A DNA stretch of 64,000 bases from Eumeta japonica. Lineage: Eukaryota; Arthropoda; Insecta; Lepidoptera; Psychidae. This document shows, in pieces, positions 22,621 through 33,044 of the stretch (position 1 is the first letter of the stretch; every line of letters begins with the position of its first letter). The notes below the pieces were generated by a model. That model made no database searches, was not told the DNA's origin, and saw only the letters and a list, made by a program, of their open reading frames with translations. The position numbers were made by a program, and so were the translations under genes. The DNA is taken from assembly GCA_005406025.1 (NCBI GenBank), contig BGZK01001236.1:122134-186133 (forward strand). The letters are read 5' to 3'.

Positions 22621-24190
22621 CGCGACGTTAGGTAACGATCGAGGTGAGAAGAAATACGGGATGGGAACATCAAGAATGGAGTTCAATGAGAAAATCATAA
22701 TCGGATCAAAATTTTTATATCAATCGAATTTAGAATTTGACTTGTGATTGGTTTCTATTGACGACGATAGTAAATAATATTCACTTTGAATATTGGAACA
22801 CTTGACACATCGTCCACTTTATACCTGTAAATATTTAAAGGGAATGTTTTAATTTTACGTTGCTTTTTTTACTTAATGTAAAATTTTGTTTGTAAAGTTT
22901 TGTAATGTTAAAGTAATGTAAAAAATGTAAAGTTTTTTTTAATGCATTTCGAATTAAAAAAAAATACTTGAGAAATGTCATTGTATAAAAAATGTCTTTG
23001 AGTATGATTACAAATATTTTTTTTAATTAAGCAAAATTATTCAGAAATTGCATCTGCACAGAATAATTTTTTGTGTTAGAAAGCTCAATGTTGTTCTGTA
23101 TTCGGAAGCTTTTTAACTTCGTACTTAATTCTTTGTTTTAACTTCAAATTGACAACTAAGAAGGAAGCTTTAAGGAACAAATTTCAGTATCTTTTGATCT
23201 CCTCAAATCTGTGCATTTTGATTGTCTGGCATAAAATCAGGAAATTAATATAAACTTCACGTCACTGTTCTCAATATAGGATAGCCAGGGATGTTATAAT
23301 CGATTTAGCACAATCAAAATTTGCCGTTACTCGATTCTATCATAACACGTTGCGAATTTTTGCTTTGGCATCTTGTTGTAATATATTTGCACGAATTTTA
23401 TGCTCGCATGTTTACGTTATTGTATCGAAAAATTAGTGCATAGTATATTTGTGTTTCGTGGTACAATAAACCAGGATTGCAATTCATTTTATTATAGACA
23501 GAACAAATATTTATTATATATTAATATAAAGACAGGCATTTATGTACCTGTGCGGTCATTGGCCCAGGACGACTCGGAAAGCGACAGTGCGTGCATGGCG
23601 CTCACATACCTCAGGAAATTGCACGCGCTCGCCTACGCGTTTTGTGCTAAACGGACTGTTTTCTTTGGATTGAAGTATAAATTTATATTTTTCCTTTTTA
23701 TCAATATTAGAATTCAATTTCAATTAGAAAATTCAATTTGAAATAATCAATATTAGAATATCCCAATGAGATATGTTATTGATGACCATTGATGAAAGTG
23801 GATCGTTTTCACAATGTAACTATTTTCAAATAAAATTATTTTGAGAAGTGAAAAAAAAGGCCCTATTGTATGAAATGTAATTTGAGAAAAGATTTTCTTT
23901 TTTAGCAATAAATGTAATTCACAGTTTACAGGTTTCGAGGTAAACGCCGCAAAAATTCCATTAAAAATTCGTTTTCACGACGGTTTAGGCCCTCGAGGCG
24001 TAATAAAATGTTGCGTAATAGATCTATCTAAGTTCAAACGAAATCCCCTATTCATAAATGTAACAATTTCGCTATAATACTAAATTCACTCATAGACTCC
24101 GGGGTTTCTATGTGCTACTTGTAACTGAATGTGTTTTGTATTCTCAGAATTATTCAGCACGTGTATTCTGTACCTTTCAAAGTGTTTAAA
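22621..24190. other. AT-rich non-coding stretch
   Basis: A repeated TAAAGTAATGTAAAAAATGTAAAG block lies near 22905. The 113-codon frame at 23400-23741 is the longest here. Its middle (VPVRSLAQDDSESDSACMAL) comes from a short complex patch (23555-23640) with CGACTCGGAAAGCGACAGTGCGTGC, but the two ends are low-complexity Phe/Ile/Tyr, and no domain or splice structure supports a gene. Confidence 0.45.
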
Positions 24191-24196
24191 CGAGAT

Positions 24197-24740
24197 GATA
24201 ATAATAATAACTATTATTATTACTGCTATTATTATTATTATTTACTCAGGTTATTTCTCAAAACGGTGGGTGTAGAGAAGTACTTCAACATGGTACGACC
24301 TTTTCATATCATTCTCGCCTCGCTGGCGTCCATCGATCCATTCTTGGAAACCAGTCGGTTTTGGGTACTTAAAATTTCGCCTTTTCCAATAAGCCACCAG
24401 TATTGTCGACCAAAAGATTTTCTAAGCCGACCCTGGACGACCTTTCCATCGTACATATCGGCTCTATAGTTTTCTTTCGTCAGTCTACTTTCATTCAACC
24501 TTTCCAGATGGGCAAACTGCCGCAGAGTATCTCTTTCTATCCAAATCGCTATATCTCATTTCAAACCATACGGCTCTCTGATATCATTTTTTCTATACCT
24601 GTCTCTCAGAGACACTCTGTGGCTTTCGTACTGCGCGGATATCGCGTCTCCACTCCATTAATTCCTCTTTCATGTTTCCTATGTTATACCCAACTTTCAT
24701 TACCTTGGCTATAGGAGTAGGAACCAGGAGTTTATTTGCC
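24197..24740 (-). mobile_element. LINE ORF2 C-terminal fragment with (AAT)n tail, decayed
   Basis: Reading the minus strand in shifting frames gives NESWV (24690s), a KHE..IN segment, the basic DLRD..ER segment, and then a frame of 64 codons (24498-24304) with HLERLNESRLTKENYRADMYDG and GEILSTQNRLV. These follow in order the end of a common lepidopteran reverse-transcriptase protein of the endonuclease-reverse transcriptase type (RTE-like). Several frameshifts and stops separate the pieces, so it is dead. Its 3' end is an ATT/AAT microsatellite (24200-24241) which fits this element type's tail. Confidence 0.65.
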
Positions 24741-25374
24741 ATGGTTTGTCAAACTCTCTTATCGTGACACTTTTACTACCCATAACAGCAAGCGACGTCA
24801 CATTCATTTTATTTATTGTATTTATTCTCTTTTTTATATCTCATTTATACCTTCATTTGTATTACAAAGAAACTATCAAAAACAGGTAAATTAATAGTAG
24901 TATATGCTACTGACGTGATGACACATGATAGCTCAAAACAGGAATTCAGTATTTGATTTGTAAAACAGCATTGTTTTATAGTGTGGTTGAGTACTTTTAA
25001 AATTTTATTTTGAGATATTTAATTGCCAAAATTGTTTAAGAAAATTTGCATATTTTTTGACATTAAAAACATGAATCAAATTCGTGTTCACTTTGTTAAA
25101 AAAAAAACACAATTTATGGTTTGACGTTCGTGGAATGAATTGTTTAATATTTTTTTAAGTACAGTAAATTCACAGATATTCTAGTTAAACATAGTCAACT
25201 GTTGCCAGTAATAATTTATTTATATATGTTAATTGTATCAGCAAACGCATCATATTGTGCCGAAATTCATCGAAATCCGTTCAATGGCTACCGCTTTGTA
25301 GAGTCAACGTATTAGAACATATGACTTTTCATATTTGCCATCGAGTCCGTTATTACGCCAACGGTTAATTCAGA
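24741..25374. other. AT-rich non-coding stretch
   Basis: No gene. The start may contain more of the LINE body, but it is too decayed to follow. Nothing else is recognised. Confidence 0.5.
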
Positions 25375-25900
25375 GCACGGCGAAAGGTTATTTCCTCGGA
25401 CACACGACTCGCGGATCGTCCCATTTATGTTGGGAGAAGGCACTGAATTCGTGGACCCCGAGAAAGGGAAAGTCCGCGGACGCGTGAAAAATGGACGACC
25501 TACGATGCTGGAGATTTATTAGAGGCGTTCGCGCGCGTAGGGCGCGCCATCGTCGCGGGCCGGGCGCCGGTGGTCGCTTGGACGAAACGCCCTCGTGGCG
25601 AACCCGCGGCGACTTTTTGTCCAAAATAAGCTCTCGTCTTTGAACGTGTCCTGTGAATTTTGGTCGATTAAATGAGTGCCCATCTTCGTCTCTGACTCGC
25701 CTCTCAACAGTGGAGTTGTTAAAACTCGAATCGCGAGTTGAGGATCTGAATCCAAGGAAAAGCCGAAAGCTCGCATCCGAGTCTCCCGCAATCATTTTGT
25801 TTCAGGTCGAAGGTCTTGCATCATAAACCTTCTGCGCCGGCGCTGGCTGAAGACAGTCGATGACCGTCGTCGTTTGTGCGACTGGAATTTCCGGAGCCGA
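25375..25900. promoter_or_regulatory. large GC-rich island (candidate regulatory element)
   Basis: Some 500 bases with dense CpG (GCGTTCGCGCGCGTAGGGCGCGCC; GGGCCGGGCGCCGGTGG; GAACCCGCGGCG). Two overlapping minus-strand frames (135 and 90 codons) are long because stop codons are rare in GC-rich DNA. They are Arg/Pro/Ser-rich with no domain and run in parallel frames over the same bases, arguing against a single real exon. TTTTGGTCGATTAAATGAG and ACTCGAATCGCGAGTTGAG are embedded. Function inferred. Confidence 0.3.
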
Positions 25901-25974
25901 TAGCTTGACGTATGTTACGAGATACGGAGCGATCGGTCTGATTTTATGTGAGTTAAAAACTCATTCGTAAATTT

Positions 25975-26085
25975 GCGCGTGGTCAGGATTGAAGTATACA
26001 CCTTTTGGTTACAGACCGACACTCTTAACTGCTGAGTCACCGCCGCTACTGTGTACCATACTCGTTGCACGACTTCAGTTTTAAG
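25975..26085. repeat. fragment of a dispersed repeat with CTCTTAAC..GAGTCAC word
   Basis: GATTGAAGTATACACCTTTTGGTTACAGACCGACACTCTTAACTGCTGAGTCACCGC resembles segments at 29735-29780 (GACAACGCTCTTAACTATTGAGACATAG) and 63150-63205 (CACACTTAAACACTCGGCCAATATC). All look like the end of a family with a 'gaac..acctcc..gacaagcgctcttaacc..tgagcca' block. The tRNA-like wording suggests a SINE or LINE end, but no tRNA fold is present. Confidence 0.35.
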
Positions 26086-26650
26086 TGACCGTAAGTAGGT
26101 ATATGTGTTCATGAAACTAGACAACTATTTCTGAGTAAACTGAAAGAACACAAAATGTTTTTGGAAATTGAAACGATTCAAGTCAACAGATTGGTATGAT
26201 TACAACCTTTTCGTTTTTGCGATATCGGAATTGTATTTTGAAATTTGTACATGTGCAAAATATTCAGATGCGCTGAAAGGTTAAAGAGTCATACTTAATT
26301 ACTTAATTTTTTCCCTCTGTAAGTCATAAGAATACTTCTAAATGACTTTAATGAAGCAACTACTTGCGTTACAAGCTTAAAAGTTATTAAGGGCTTTGGA
26401 CCTATCTTAAAATAGAATAAAGGACACAACGAAAGGTGTAACATAATTAGATATTAAAAAAATGATCGTTACAATTTAATGATTTGCTTCTTCTTCTTTT
26501 TCGTGTGGTAGAAAAAAAAACGAGTTCCAGTATTTGTCAGATATAGCTCATTCTTCTTTACCAATAGATAAGTATTAAATATATCATTCTTTGAAATATT
26601 TTTTCTAAACTGTTAATGCGTTGCTTTGTAATAAATGACGCTTGCCTGCA
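26086..26650. other. AT-rich non-coding stretch
   Basis: No gene, with poly-A/T runs near 26490-26520. Nothing recognised. Confidence 0.5.
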
Positions 26651-26654
26651 ACAT

Positions 26655-27576
26655 GCATTAACATGCAGCATGCAACCCACCGCTGACCCTCGAATCTGCC
26701 TCTCCACTACGAATCCCTATCCAAATGATTGAATATTGATTCCAGAGGATTGACAGATATCGAACACCTAAGCAAGTGTTATTTATTATTATAATTATCT
26801 AATTCCGCCAACTATTAAATTGTTTAGTTCTACGTACGTTTCATGCCAACAAGGCACATCTTCAGGAAATTGCCGACAGTCACATCCACCAGGGTGCAAG
26901 GAGCGTTAAAACAACCAACACAACCTCGTTAGACAGGCCGCTGTCATGCAATGGTCAAGAGCGACGAAAACATTATTAAGACAGCCACAGATCACCACCG
27001 ATAGACATGCTTGTCAAATGTCACAGACTAACCATCACCAACATTACCCAAGTAGTTACAGGCAAGCGTCCAATAATGGCGATTTATAAACGTCAATTTG
27101 GTCGTTGAGCATATTATTATTATCTTTATGTTTTAAAATTTCGAAGGATTCTAAAACATTCAAACGTAACCCTTCTCACACACATGCAAGACATCGAATT
27201 TGTTATCATTATTAAGCTTATGACCGGTTTCTAATAGATGTTTAGCAAAATGGGATCTGTCTGATTTATTATTTTAAAGGCCGAAATATGTTCTTTATAT
27301 CTTTTTCAAAGCAACGTCAGTTTGTCCTATATATATTGATTTACAGTCATCACAAGTTAATTTATAAATTCCAGATTTTTATTATTGTGTAATTTATCTT
27401 TATTGTTACATAAAGTTTTCAAATTATTATTTGTTTTAAAGGCCGTATAAATATTATGTTTTTTTAATAATCTTGAAATTTTCTCCGAAATTGTACCAAA
27501 ATATGTCAAACTAGCTATATATTTCTTTTGATCTTTAGATTGTGTTGGATAGATACTTTTCTTTGTAATAAATGTA
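26655..27576 (-). mobile_element. Penelope-like retroelement, 3' part with GIY-YIG endonuclease domain (decayed)
   Basis: On the minus strand, in shifting frames, the order is: YFGTISEKISRLLKKHNI (27520s), an FKTNNN segment, SGIYKLTCDDC (GIY motif, about 27376-27344), SIYIGQT (YIG motif, about 27340-27320), KRYKEHI-like, SHFAKHLLETGHKLNNDNKF (about 27250-27200) and LNVLESFEILKHK. This is the C-terminal linker and GIY-YIG nuclease of Penelope-like elements, which nick target DNA for insertion. Frameshifts break it. A 3' untranslated tail with CTGAAGATGTGCCTTGTTGGC follows down to about 26655. The reverse transcriptase is missing because another repeat begins at 27577. Confidence 0.75.
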
Positions 27577-27800
27577 ATGCCCTTTGCCCGCGACTTCGTC
27601 CGCGTGGACTGCAAATTAAGACAAACTAGTTACTGACGATCATTATGTTATCGTTGACAATTAAAATGATAATTAAAGAAAGTCTTTAGTTAATTTTTTT
27701 TAACTTAATAAATAATGTCCATTTTTTTTCACTATGTCCATTTTTTATTTATTTTATTTTGTGAATACAAAATAAAATAAATAAAAAATAAATTAGAGAA
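27577..27800 (+). mobile_element. CCCGCGACTTCGTCCGCG-type repeat, 5' part
   Basis: Starts abruptly with CCTTTTGCCCGCGACTTCGTCCGCGTGGACTGCAAATTAAG, the head of a repeat that is extremely common in Lepidoptera. It butts against the Penelope-like element and may have inserted into it or been joined by deletion. The AT-rich remainder cannot be followed with certainty. Related heads or ends are at 31795-32045, 35640, 37499 and 45140-45420. Confidence 0.5.
27740..27789. repeat. perfect 22-bp AT-rich hairpin
   Basis: ATTTTTTATTTATTTTATTTTG (27740-27761), loop TGAATA, exact reverse complement at 27768-27789. The low complexity makes replication slippage a likely origin. Confidence 0.8.
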
Positions 27801-28224
27801 AGAGAGAAACATGCAAATATCACTCAGAAAATGGTCAATATAGAATTCTAGAACTCTAAAACGTCAAGATTTAATGAAAATCCTGTTTTCGAATCGAACT
27901 GAAAATGGTATCTTCCTAATTTGTGACAATATTTCGATTTTCACGGCAGAAAGTTAATAAACGCTATGTGTTTGATATTTCATAAAAAAATTTCTCCGAC
28001 GATATTTCTTGAACAAATTAACCCATGTTTATGGAGTTTGCGGTAGTTGATACAACTGTTTGGGGAAAAGCTGATTAGATTTTGGTATTGATTGGTAGAG
28101 TAGTCAAAAAAAAAAAAACAATGAAAACTTTAGTTCAGAGATTCCCCCAAATTTACAGAAAGAAATCTGTTCGACATTTCGGGAAGTCTAAGTCGAGTGG
28201 AACGCACGAACGGACCGAACGTTG

Positions 28225-28286
28225 AATCAATCGAAACGCAGTTTACGTCATCCTTCCGAAAGTCGTAACCTGCGTTTCGATTGGTT
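28225..28286. repeat. 23-bp imperfect hairpin (pre-miRNA size)
   Basis: AATCAATCGAAACGCAGTTTACG (28225-28247) pairs with CGTAACCTGCGTTTCGATTGGTT (28264-28286) across a 16-base loop, with two non-Watson-Crick positions. It lies in a dispersed repeat, so a microRNA gene is less likely than a transposon fold-back. Confidence 0.7.
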
Positions 28287-28313
28287 AATTTGTTCAAAAG
28301 TTATGAGAGATTT

Positions 28314-28380
28314 ACACACACACACACACATACACACACACACACACATACACACAAACATACACACAAACACACATATA
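28314..28380. repeat. (CA)n microsatellite with interruptions
   Basis: Long ACAC runs broken by AT and AA steps (ACACACATACACACACAC), part of the repeat described above. Confidence 0.9.
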
Positions 28381-28520
28381 AAGAGACATACATATATCAC
28401 TCGGAAAATAAAATAGATTTCTAGGCCCTTAAACGTCAGCATGTGGTGAAAATTCGATTTACGAAAATTGTACTGAAAAATTTCACGAAAATTTTTCAAT
28501 TTTTATAGATAGAAGTTAAA

Positions 28521-28799
28521 AAACTAAAACTAAATTAAAAACTGTTGTAATACAGTTTAATGAAAAATTAAGTTCTTCTGCTTACGTAGTTTAAATATTT
28601 TTTAAACACACAAAAATATGTAAATTGAATGAAATAAGGTTTATATTCTTAAGAAATTCATAAATTATTTCATTTAATTCCTTTATGTTTAGGACGTAAA
28701 TGCCAATAAAATTAATTTATGGCTGCTTATAAAATAAAAAATGTTTCAAAACCAATTTCAGTTTTTCAAATTAAATTTTAAATGTAAATTGACATTGAA
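28521..28799. other. AT-rich non-coding stretch
   Basis: Low-complexity A/T-rich DNA with no open frame or recognised element. Confidence 0.6.
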
Positions 28800-29110
28800 C
28801 GTATTGAGATTGAGAAGGTTCACCTTGAAAGCCTTACCTTTCGTTGAGTCGCCTCTTTCGATTTTCCACATAATTACAGTATCGAAGATCCGCCCGCCCT
28901 AACGCTCCGCATTTGTAACTTTGCGCGAAGCAGTCGCAATTTCCTTTCGAGAATTTGACTTGTCAAGTGTCACCATTCGTCTGGCTTAGGCCCGCTGGTC
29001 GTTTTGAAACTGGTGCACTCCCCTCCTTGTCAGATGTGCTTTAAATCGTGAGCGATGTTGCGATAATTCGTCTGAGAATCGCTCAATCAATTACCTTTCT
29101 ATTGCAGGGG
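28800..29110. promoter_or_regulatory. complex segment with CpG patch (candidate regulatory element)
   Basis: GAAGATCCGCCCGCCCTAACGCTCCGC, GACTTGTCAAGTGTCACCATTCG (containing TCAAGTG, an NK2-class site, inside the imperfect palindrome ACTTGTCAAGT) and TGGCTTAGGCCCGCTGGTCG give it even composition in AT-rich surroundings. It ends with CCTTTCTATTGCAG at 29094-29107, which looks like a splice acceptor, but the following bases do not open into a supported exon. Function inferred. Confidence 0.25.
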
Positions 29111-29519
29111 CGAATCCAGAGGGAGAGGGTCATGAGGTCACAACCACTTCTGGGCTAGGCTTTGCTGACTATTATAATGGAATTAGGGCCTATCCTAAGT
29201 GAACCTTGACTATGTGACTCCCTTGATCGAAGGCTGGATCGGCTCTTGCTATCTTTCAGTATGTTGTTGTTATATCTGATTTTACTGACCCTATTCCCAG
29301 TGGCGGATTCACACATTTTCCACCAGTAGACTATTCAAATTTTGCCGTTCCCGCTGACAACTGTACAACTCTACAACTGTACCCTAATATCAATAAAATT
29401 GTATCTTTATGATTTGTTCACTATCTTTCTAATTACACTACCTTTTTCACGTGATTAGTGTGATTTGTGAACTAAAATACACCACCTATTCTTGAGATAT
29501 ACTCTCCCGTGGTCTTTTT
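29111..29519. other. non-coding stretch, unassigned
   Basis: Complex but unrecognised sequence (GAGGGAGAGGGTCATGAGGTCACAACC..CTAGGCTTTGCTGAC). It could be an old transposon. GGTCATGAGGTCA near 29128 is a direct repeat of the AGGTCA-like nuclear receptor half-site, which may be chance. Confidence 0.3.
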
Positions 29520-29800
29520 ATTTTAAGCCTCTTTAAGAGGCTTTACTTTTGTCCGTATCAGGTTAGCGTAGAGGGCTGGCCTAATACGGGTGGTTACGCT
29601 AACAACTGTTGTTCACTGTGTGATAATGTCCATGACCGACAGCTTTATGTGCCTCCGATGCACGGAGCGTGTAGTTTTGATTTGACTTAAATTCAAAATT
29701 AATTGGTCAATTACTCCGTGGGCAGGATCCAACTTAACACCTCCCGATGAAAGACAACGCTCTTAACTATTGAGACATAGATTATGAAGTAAAAAATTGG
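29520..29800. repeat. dispersed repeat with overlapping inverted words
   Basis: AAGCCTCTTTAAGAGGCTT is a palindrome at 29525-29543. GTTAGCGTA and TACGCTAAC (about 29563 and 29594), and CCGTAT and ATACGG, are interleaved inverted repeats. Then CATGACCGACAGCTTTATGTGCCTCCGATGCACGGAGCG and the CTCTTAACTATTGAGACATAG block match a family also seen at 63060-63205. No coding content. Confidence 0.45.
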
Positions 29801-29834
29801 ACGGGGTTGTATCGAGGTTAAAACAAAGGCCTGT

Positions 29835-30378
29835 TTTAACGTGAAACGTCTATACTCCTTATCTTCATCAGGTAAAGTATTCTTCAAGAATTGGGCCGCA
29901 GGTGCACTCACAGCTTTCAAGTCCTTCAAGAACCACAATCAATCGCATACGTCACATCTGTGGCCGAACTTACTGTTCATAAACACATTACTGAACCGTT
30001 CTATGGTCAACTCCTGTTGTCTAGAGTTCTCCGCCGCACGCTCACCAAATTGTTCCGGTCGAATGATCTGGTGAAAAGTCCAAACAATTAGACTTAACCT
30101 AGCTACCCAGGATTTCCGTTGATGGGCTGGAAGTGTTACCTACCTCCGTTGAGACTACAACCGACTCGGTTCACTCAATTCTGGGCTGCGGCTATCGGCT
30201 TGATCCAGCAATATTAAGGTATGGCTGTGCGCTGAATCTGGCGAGCTCCCTTTGCTTTTGGGCCCATTCAGTTGAGATGGCTGATCGTGGCTGGGGTTCC
30301 TCGGCCTCCTGTCTTCTCTATTTAGACGCTTGCCGCTGTTTCTGGCGCATAATGATACGTCTAGGAGAGACCATAGCC
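29835..30378 (-). mobile_element. Helitron protein, N-terminal fragment (decayed)
   Basis: On the minus strand, one frame from 30065 to 29840 reads IRPEQFGERAAENSRQQELT, then FGHRCDVCD, a stop (29941-29939), LWFLKDLK, and LKNTLPDED. The Cys-x2-Cys followed by LWF and a DLK segment, about 20 residues, then (F/L)P(N/D)ED is the pattern I know from the N-terminal region of lepidopteran Helitron proteins upstream of the Rep/helicase. Further upstream in a shifted frame lies a Gln/Arg/Lys-rich stretch (MRQKQRQASK) with stops. The Rep and PIF1-like helicase domains are absent, so this is a non-functional remnant. Confidence 0.55.
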
Positions 30379-31790
30379 TAAGTATTCTCGAATTTTATAT
30401 GAAAATGAAGTTAAATCCAATATGACTATTGATAGGCAGTTATTATTAATTATATTAGGCGTATTTAATGAGTCACGAATTTAAACTAAAACGACCAATT
30501 CCTACGTTTTGATCTGCACACGTAATAACAATTACTAGGCAAATTAAATCCTTGTAAGCGTTAATTTTTAACTCAAACTACGCTGTGTGTTACGCGACAC
30601 TCGCGCCATCTAGTGCCACGAGTTAAGAAGACTTGAGTAATGGCTACTTTCATCTATTCAATGATAAATAAATGAATAGCTCACAGCACGCAGGTATAGA
30701 GCTGCAGCCCTCGCCGATGCGGTATGTTTAAGTTGTATGATGTTTTAGCTAGTGACTCCCTAGTACGGAACTGAAAGACGTTTACGTCAATGAATAAGAA
30801 TAGATTACTTTACGTATGACATGAGCTATTTTGTAAAGAAACAGTTCATCCTTCATATCGTTTTATGTAACAAATGCGGTTCTCGTGCTGAAAAAAACAG
30901 TGTCCGTTACCAAATTGGCGTTACGACTTTCAATATATGTGCATGTTATTACGATTTTAAAGAAAACGCTGCCGTAGCAAAAGTCATACAAGTTAAGTTT
31001 AAGTCGTCTTAAAGCTGCTGTCGCGCTAATACGTCTGAAATATGAGGTTGGCGATATTTTGCACACGGTTTTGTAAAATATTTTAAATTTTCGTATCGAC
31101 CACTTTTACACGTGACTTATATCAATTCGATTTATAAATATATGATTTCTTAATAGCTGGATCACAGCGCCACCTATCGCGTCTACATTTCGTTATCTTT
31201 TTTGGTGGTAAACCGTTAAACATTCTGAATATGATTTTAGCCCTTAAATAATGAATTTATCATTAAATACAGCTCCATCTATAAAGCCCTAACATGGCGA
31301 TGAACAATCGTCTCGACAAAATTAGTAATGCAAAATATGACCTCATTCAGTTGAGGTGTTCAGAAGTTACACGACGACAAATAGCAATGATTGTAAATAC
31401 ATAAATGACGATACGTATTTTCAAAGATGCACTAGTACAGAAATAATATATCAATCTTATTTTCAGTAATTATTTAGCTGTCTTTATGTAGTATTCAAAT
31501 AAAATTTTCGCTCAAAAATGAGTTTCGCTAACGGTTGTGATGCTCGCTTCAGGCGAGAGACACTGTAGGATGTATGTTTAAAAATTATTTCCTTTATACA
31601 ATTTCCCGAGTTTATCTAAAAATATCTAAACTGTTTCTGGTGCAGTGAACAGATTTAGAAACACTAATTAAATTCGGGCAGTACAGATTATACTGTACTA
31701 TGTAAAGTCAACAAAACATATTTCATCTCGTAGGCATACTATAACATTGTGTTCGTTTTTTATTGATCGTTATACGTACATAAGTATTAT
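30379..31790. other. AT-rich non-coding stretch
   Basis: Two patches with GCGCCATCTAGTGCCACGAG (30603) and CAGCGCCACCTATCGCGTC (31166) carry the 'gcgccatct' word common to lepidopteran repeats. The small open frames on both strands at 30821-31066 overlap each other and have no domain. Nothing else is seen. Confidence 0.45.
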
Positions 31791-32050
31791 AAAACACAAC
31801 GTTACTTTGTCTACCTGTCCATCAGTCCGTTTGTTTGCTTACTGCTCAAGAAATACTAGAATACTGGTCCGACGATTTTTTTTTTAGAGGAAAGCAAAGA
31901 GATCTAGGCGAAAAGAAGAGAGATTAAAATCGGAAATAAGATCAAAACTACCATTGGTAATGTGATCCTTGGTGTAAACAGAGATCAAAATCTGTATCAA
32001 GATTCTTTGTTGACGCGGGCTGAGCCGCGGGCAGAAGCTAGTTTTATTTT
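31791..32050 (-). mobile_element. CCCGCG-type repeat, minus orientation
   Basis: Ends on the plus strand with GTTGACGCGGGCTGAGCCGCGGGCAGAAGCTAGTTTTATTTTATAATTA, the reverse complement of the CTTCTGCCCGCGGCTCAGCCCGCG head. The body (GTCTACCTGTCCATCAGTCCG..CTCAAGAAATACTAGAATACTGG..AAGAGATCTAGGCGAAAAGAAG) fits a non-autonomous repeat. It may have derived from a LINE, but no coding sequence is visible. Confidence 0.5.
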
Positions 32051-32079
32051 ATAATTACGGGCATCGCCTTCTATCTCCC

Positions 32080-32310
32080 TCTTCCTGTTAATTGCCATAT
32101 TTTTTCCCCGCAAAAACTTAATAGGAGGGCAAAGCCATCGATCTTCGCGAGCTTCTGTCGGCGGGTGACTAGCGAGCTAAATACTACGCGACTAACAAGC
32201 TAAAAGCGACGCCGACCTCCCCTCGTCCCATTACCTTCTCCCCCCACCTCGTAAGGGGAATACCAACGGCTATTTAAGATAGGTCGCAGAAATGTACTTC
32301 GAGTGTATAT
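32080..32310. promoter_or_regulatory. GC-richer complex segment (candidate regulatory element)
   Basis: GCAAAGCCATCGATCTTCGCGAGC, GGCGGGTGACTAGCGAGC, AAGCGACGCCGACCTCCCC and CTCGTAAGGGGAATACC contrast with both flanks. There is no open frame of note. CATCGATC and GACTAGCGAGCTAAATACTACGCGACTAACAAGCTAAAAGCGACG contains a loose direct repeat (GACTAGCGAGCTAAA, GACTAACAAGCTAAA) spaced 22 bases. Function inferred. Confidence 0.25.
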
Positions 32311-33044
32311 GATCTCTGCTTTTTTTAATTTGGGCGGGTGTTAGCCACACTAAGAAAAAAAAATAACATGGTTATTGGGTCATATATAAATTAAATATTG
32401 AAGTCGTTCGGACGGCATATGATGTGAACTATTTCAATGATTTTCAATATTTTATTTAAAAAATTCTCTCAATATTATTTTGAGATTATAATAAATATTA
32501 TGATGATTAAGGCGCGCCAAGCGAGCTTTACCACTGTCGCACAACCTGTACATACCTGTGGTATACTTTGTGAAATAACTATCGCATCTCGATATTTATA
32601 ATTAAGATAGTAAATTAAATTCATTTCTGGATTTGTGATCTATTATTAATATGTCATTTTATAAACAAGCATTTAAAAAAACACAATAAGACAATGAGTA
32701 ATACTTTATTAACTACAATATTGTTATGTTACTAGCGCCATCTGCCGAAAATTACAGAACTACTGAAGCATATATCGATGTGTGATGTTTTGTTACTAAC
32801 CCACTACCTAAAGTTACTAGCTAAAAATACAAAGTTAATATCGATGTGTTTATTTCTACGAGAGCCGTTTACTACGAAGTTACAATGTGATACAAACTTT
32901 TTGGAACCAAAATAATAGTAAACACTGGCTAGTAAAGCTGAGATATTGATAAGTTTTAAAAAGGGAAATAATTGTAATATCTTTTGTTTTTTGAAAATGG
33001 AAGTATTTTTTTTGCTGTTTATCGCATCATGATATTGAGAATGG
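32311..33044. other. AT-rich non-coding stretch
   Basis: CTAGCGCCATCTGCCG near 32732 is the recurring short word noted elsewhere. The 98-codon minus-strand frame (32804-33100) is Phe/Ile/Lys/Asn-rich and has no domain. The left end of the mariner element, if present, is not recognisable here. Confidence 0.5.

Larger units (their letters stand above)
27800..28520. repeat. two related copies of an ATCACTC..ACGTC repeat with a CA microsatellite and a hairpin
   Basis: ATCACTCAGAAAATGG..CTCTAAAACGTCAAGATTTAATGAAAATCC (27819-27885) and ATCACTCGGAAAATAA..CTTAAACGTCAGCATGTGGTGAAAATTC (28397-28455) are diverged copies of one sequence. The second is preceded by ACACACACAC tracts (28314-28380) and a 23-bp imperfect hairpin (28225-28286). 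I recognise the arrangement as a dispersed lepidopteran repeat rather than a gene. The 83-codon minus-strand frame is the microsatellite read as Cys/Val. Confidence 0.55.

Noticed and set aside
25388..25795. 135-codon minus-strand open frame
   Set aside because: It lies in a GC-rich island where stops are rare; an overlapping 90-codon frame in another phase is just as open, the protein is Arg/Ser/Pro-rich without a domain, and no splice or start context supports it.
28248..28499. 83-codon minus-strand frame with Cys/Val repeats
   Set aside because: It is the CA microsatellite read in one frame.
29094..29107. CCTTTCTATTGCAG as a splice acceptor
   Set aside because: The bases after it do not open into a frame with protein-like content and no donor fits.
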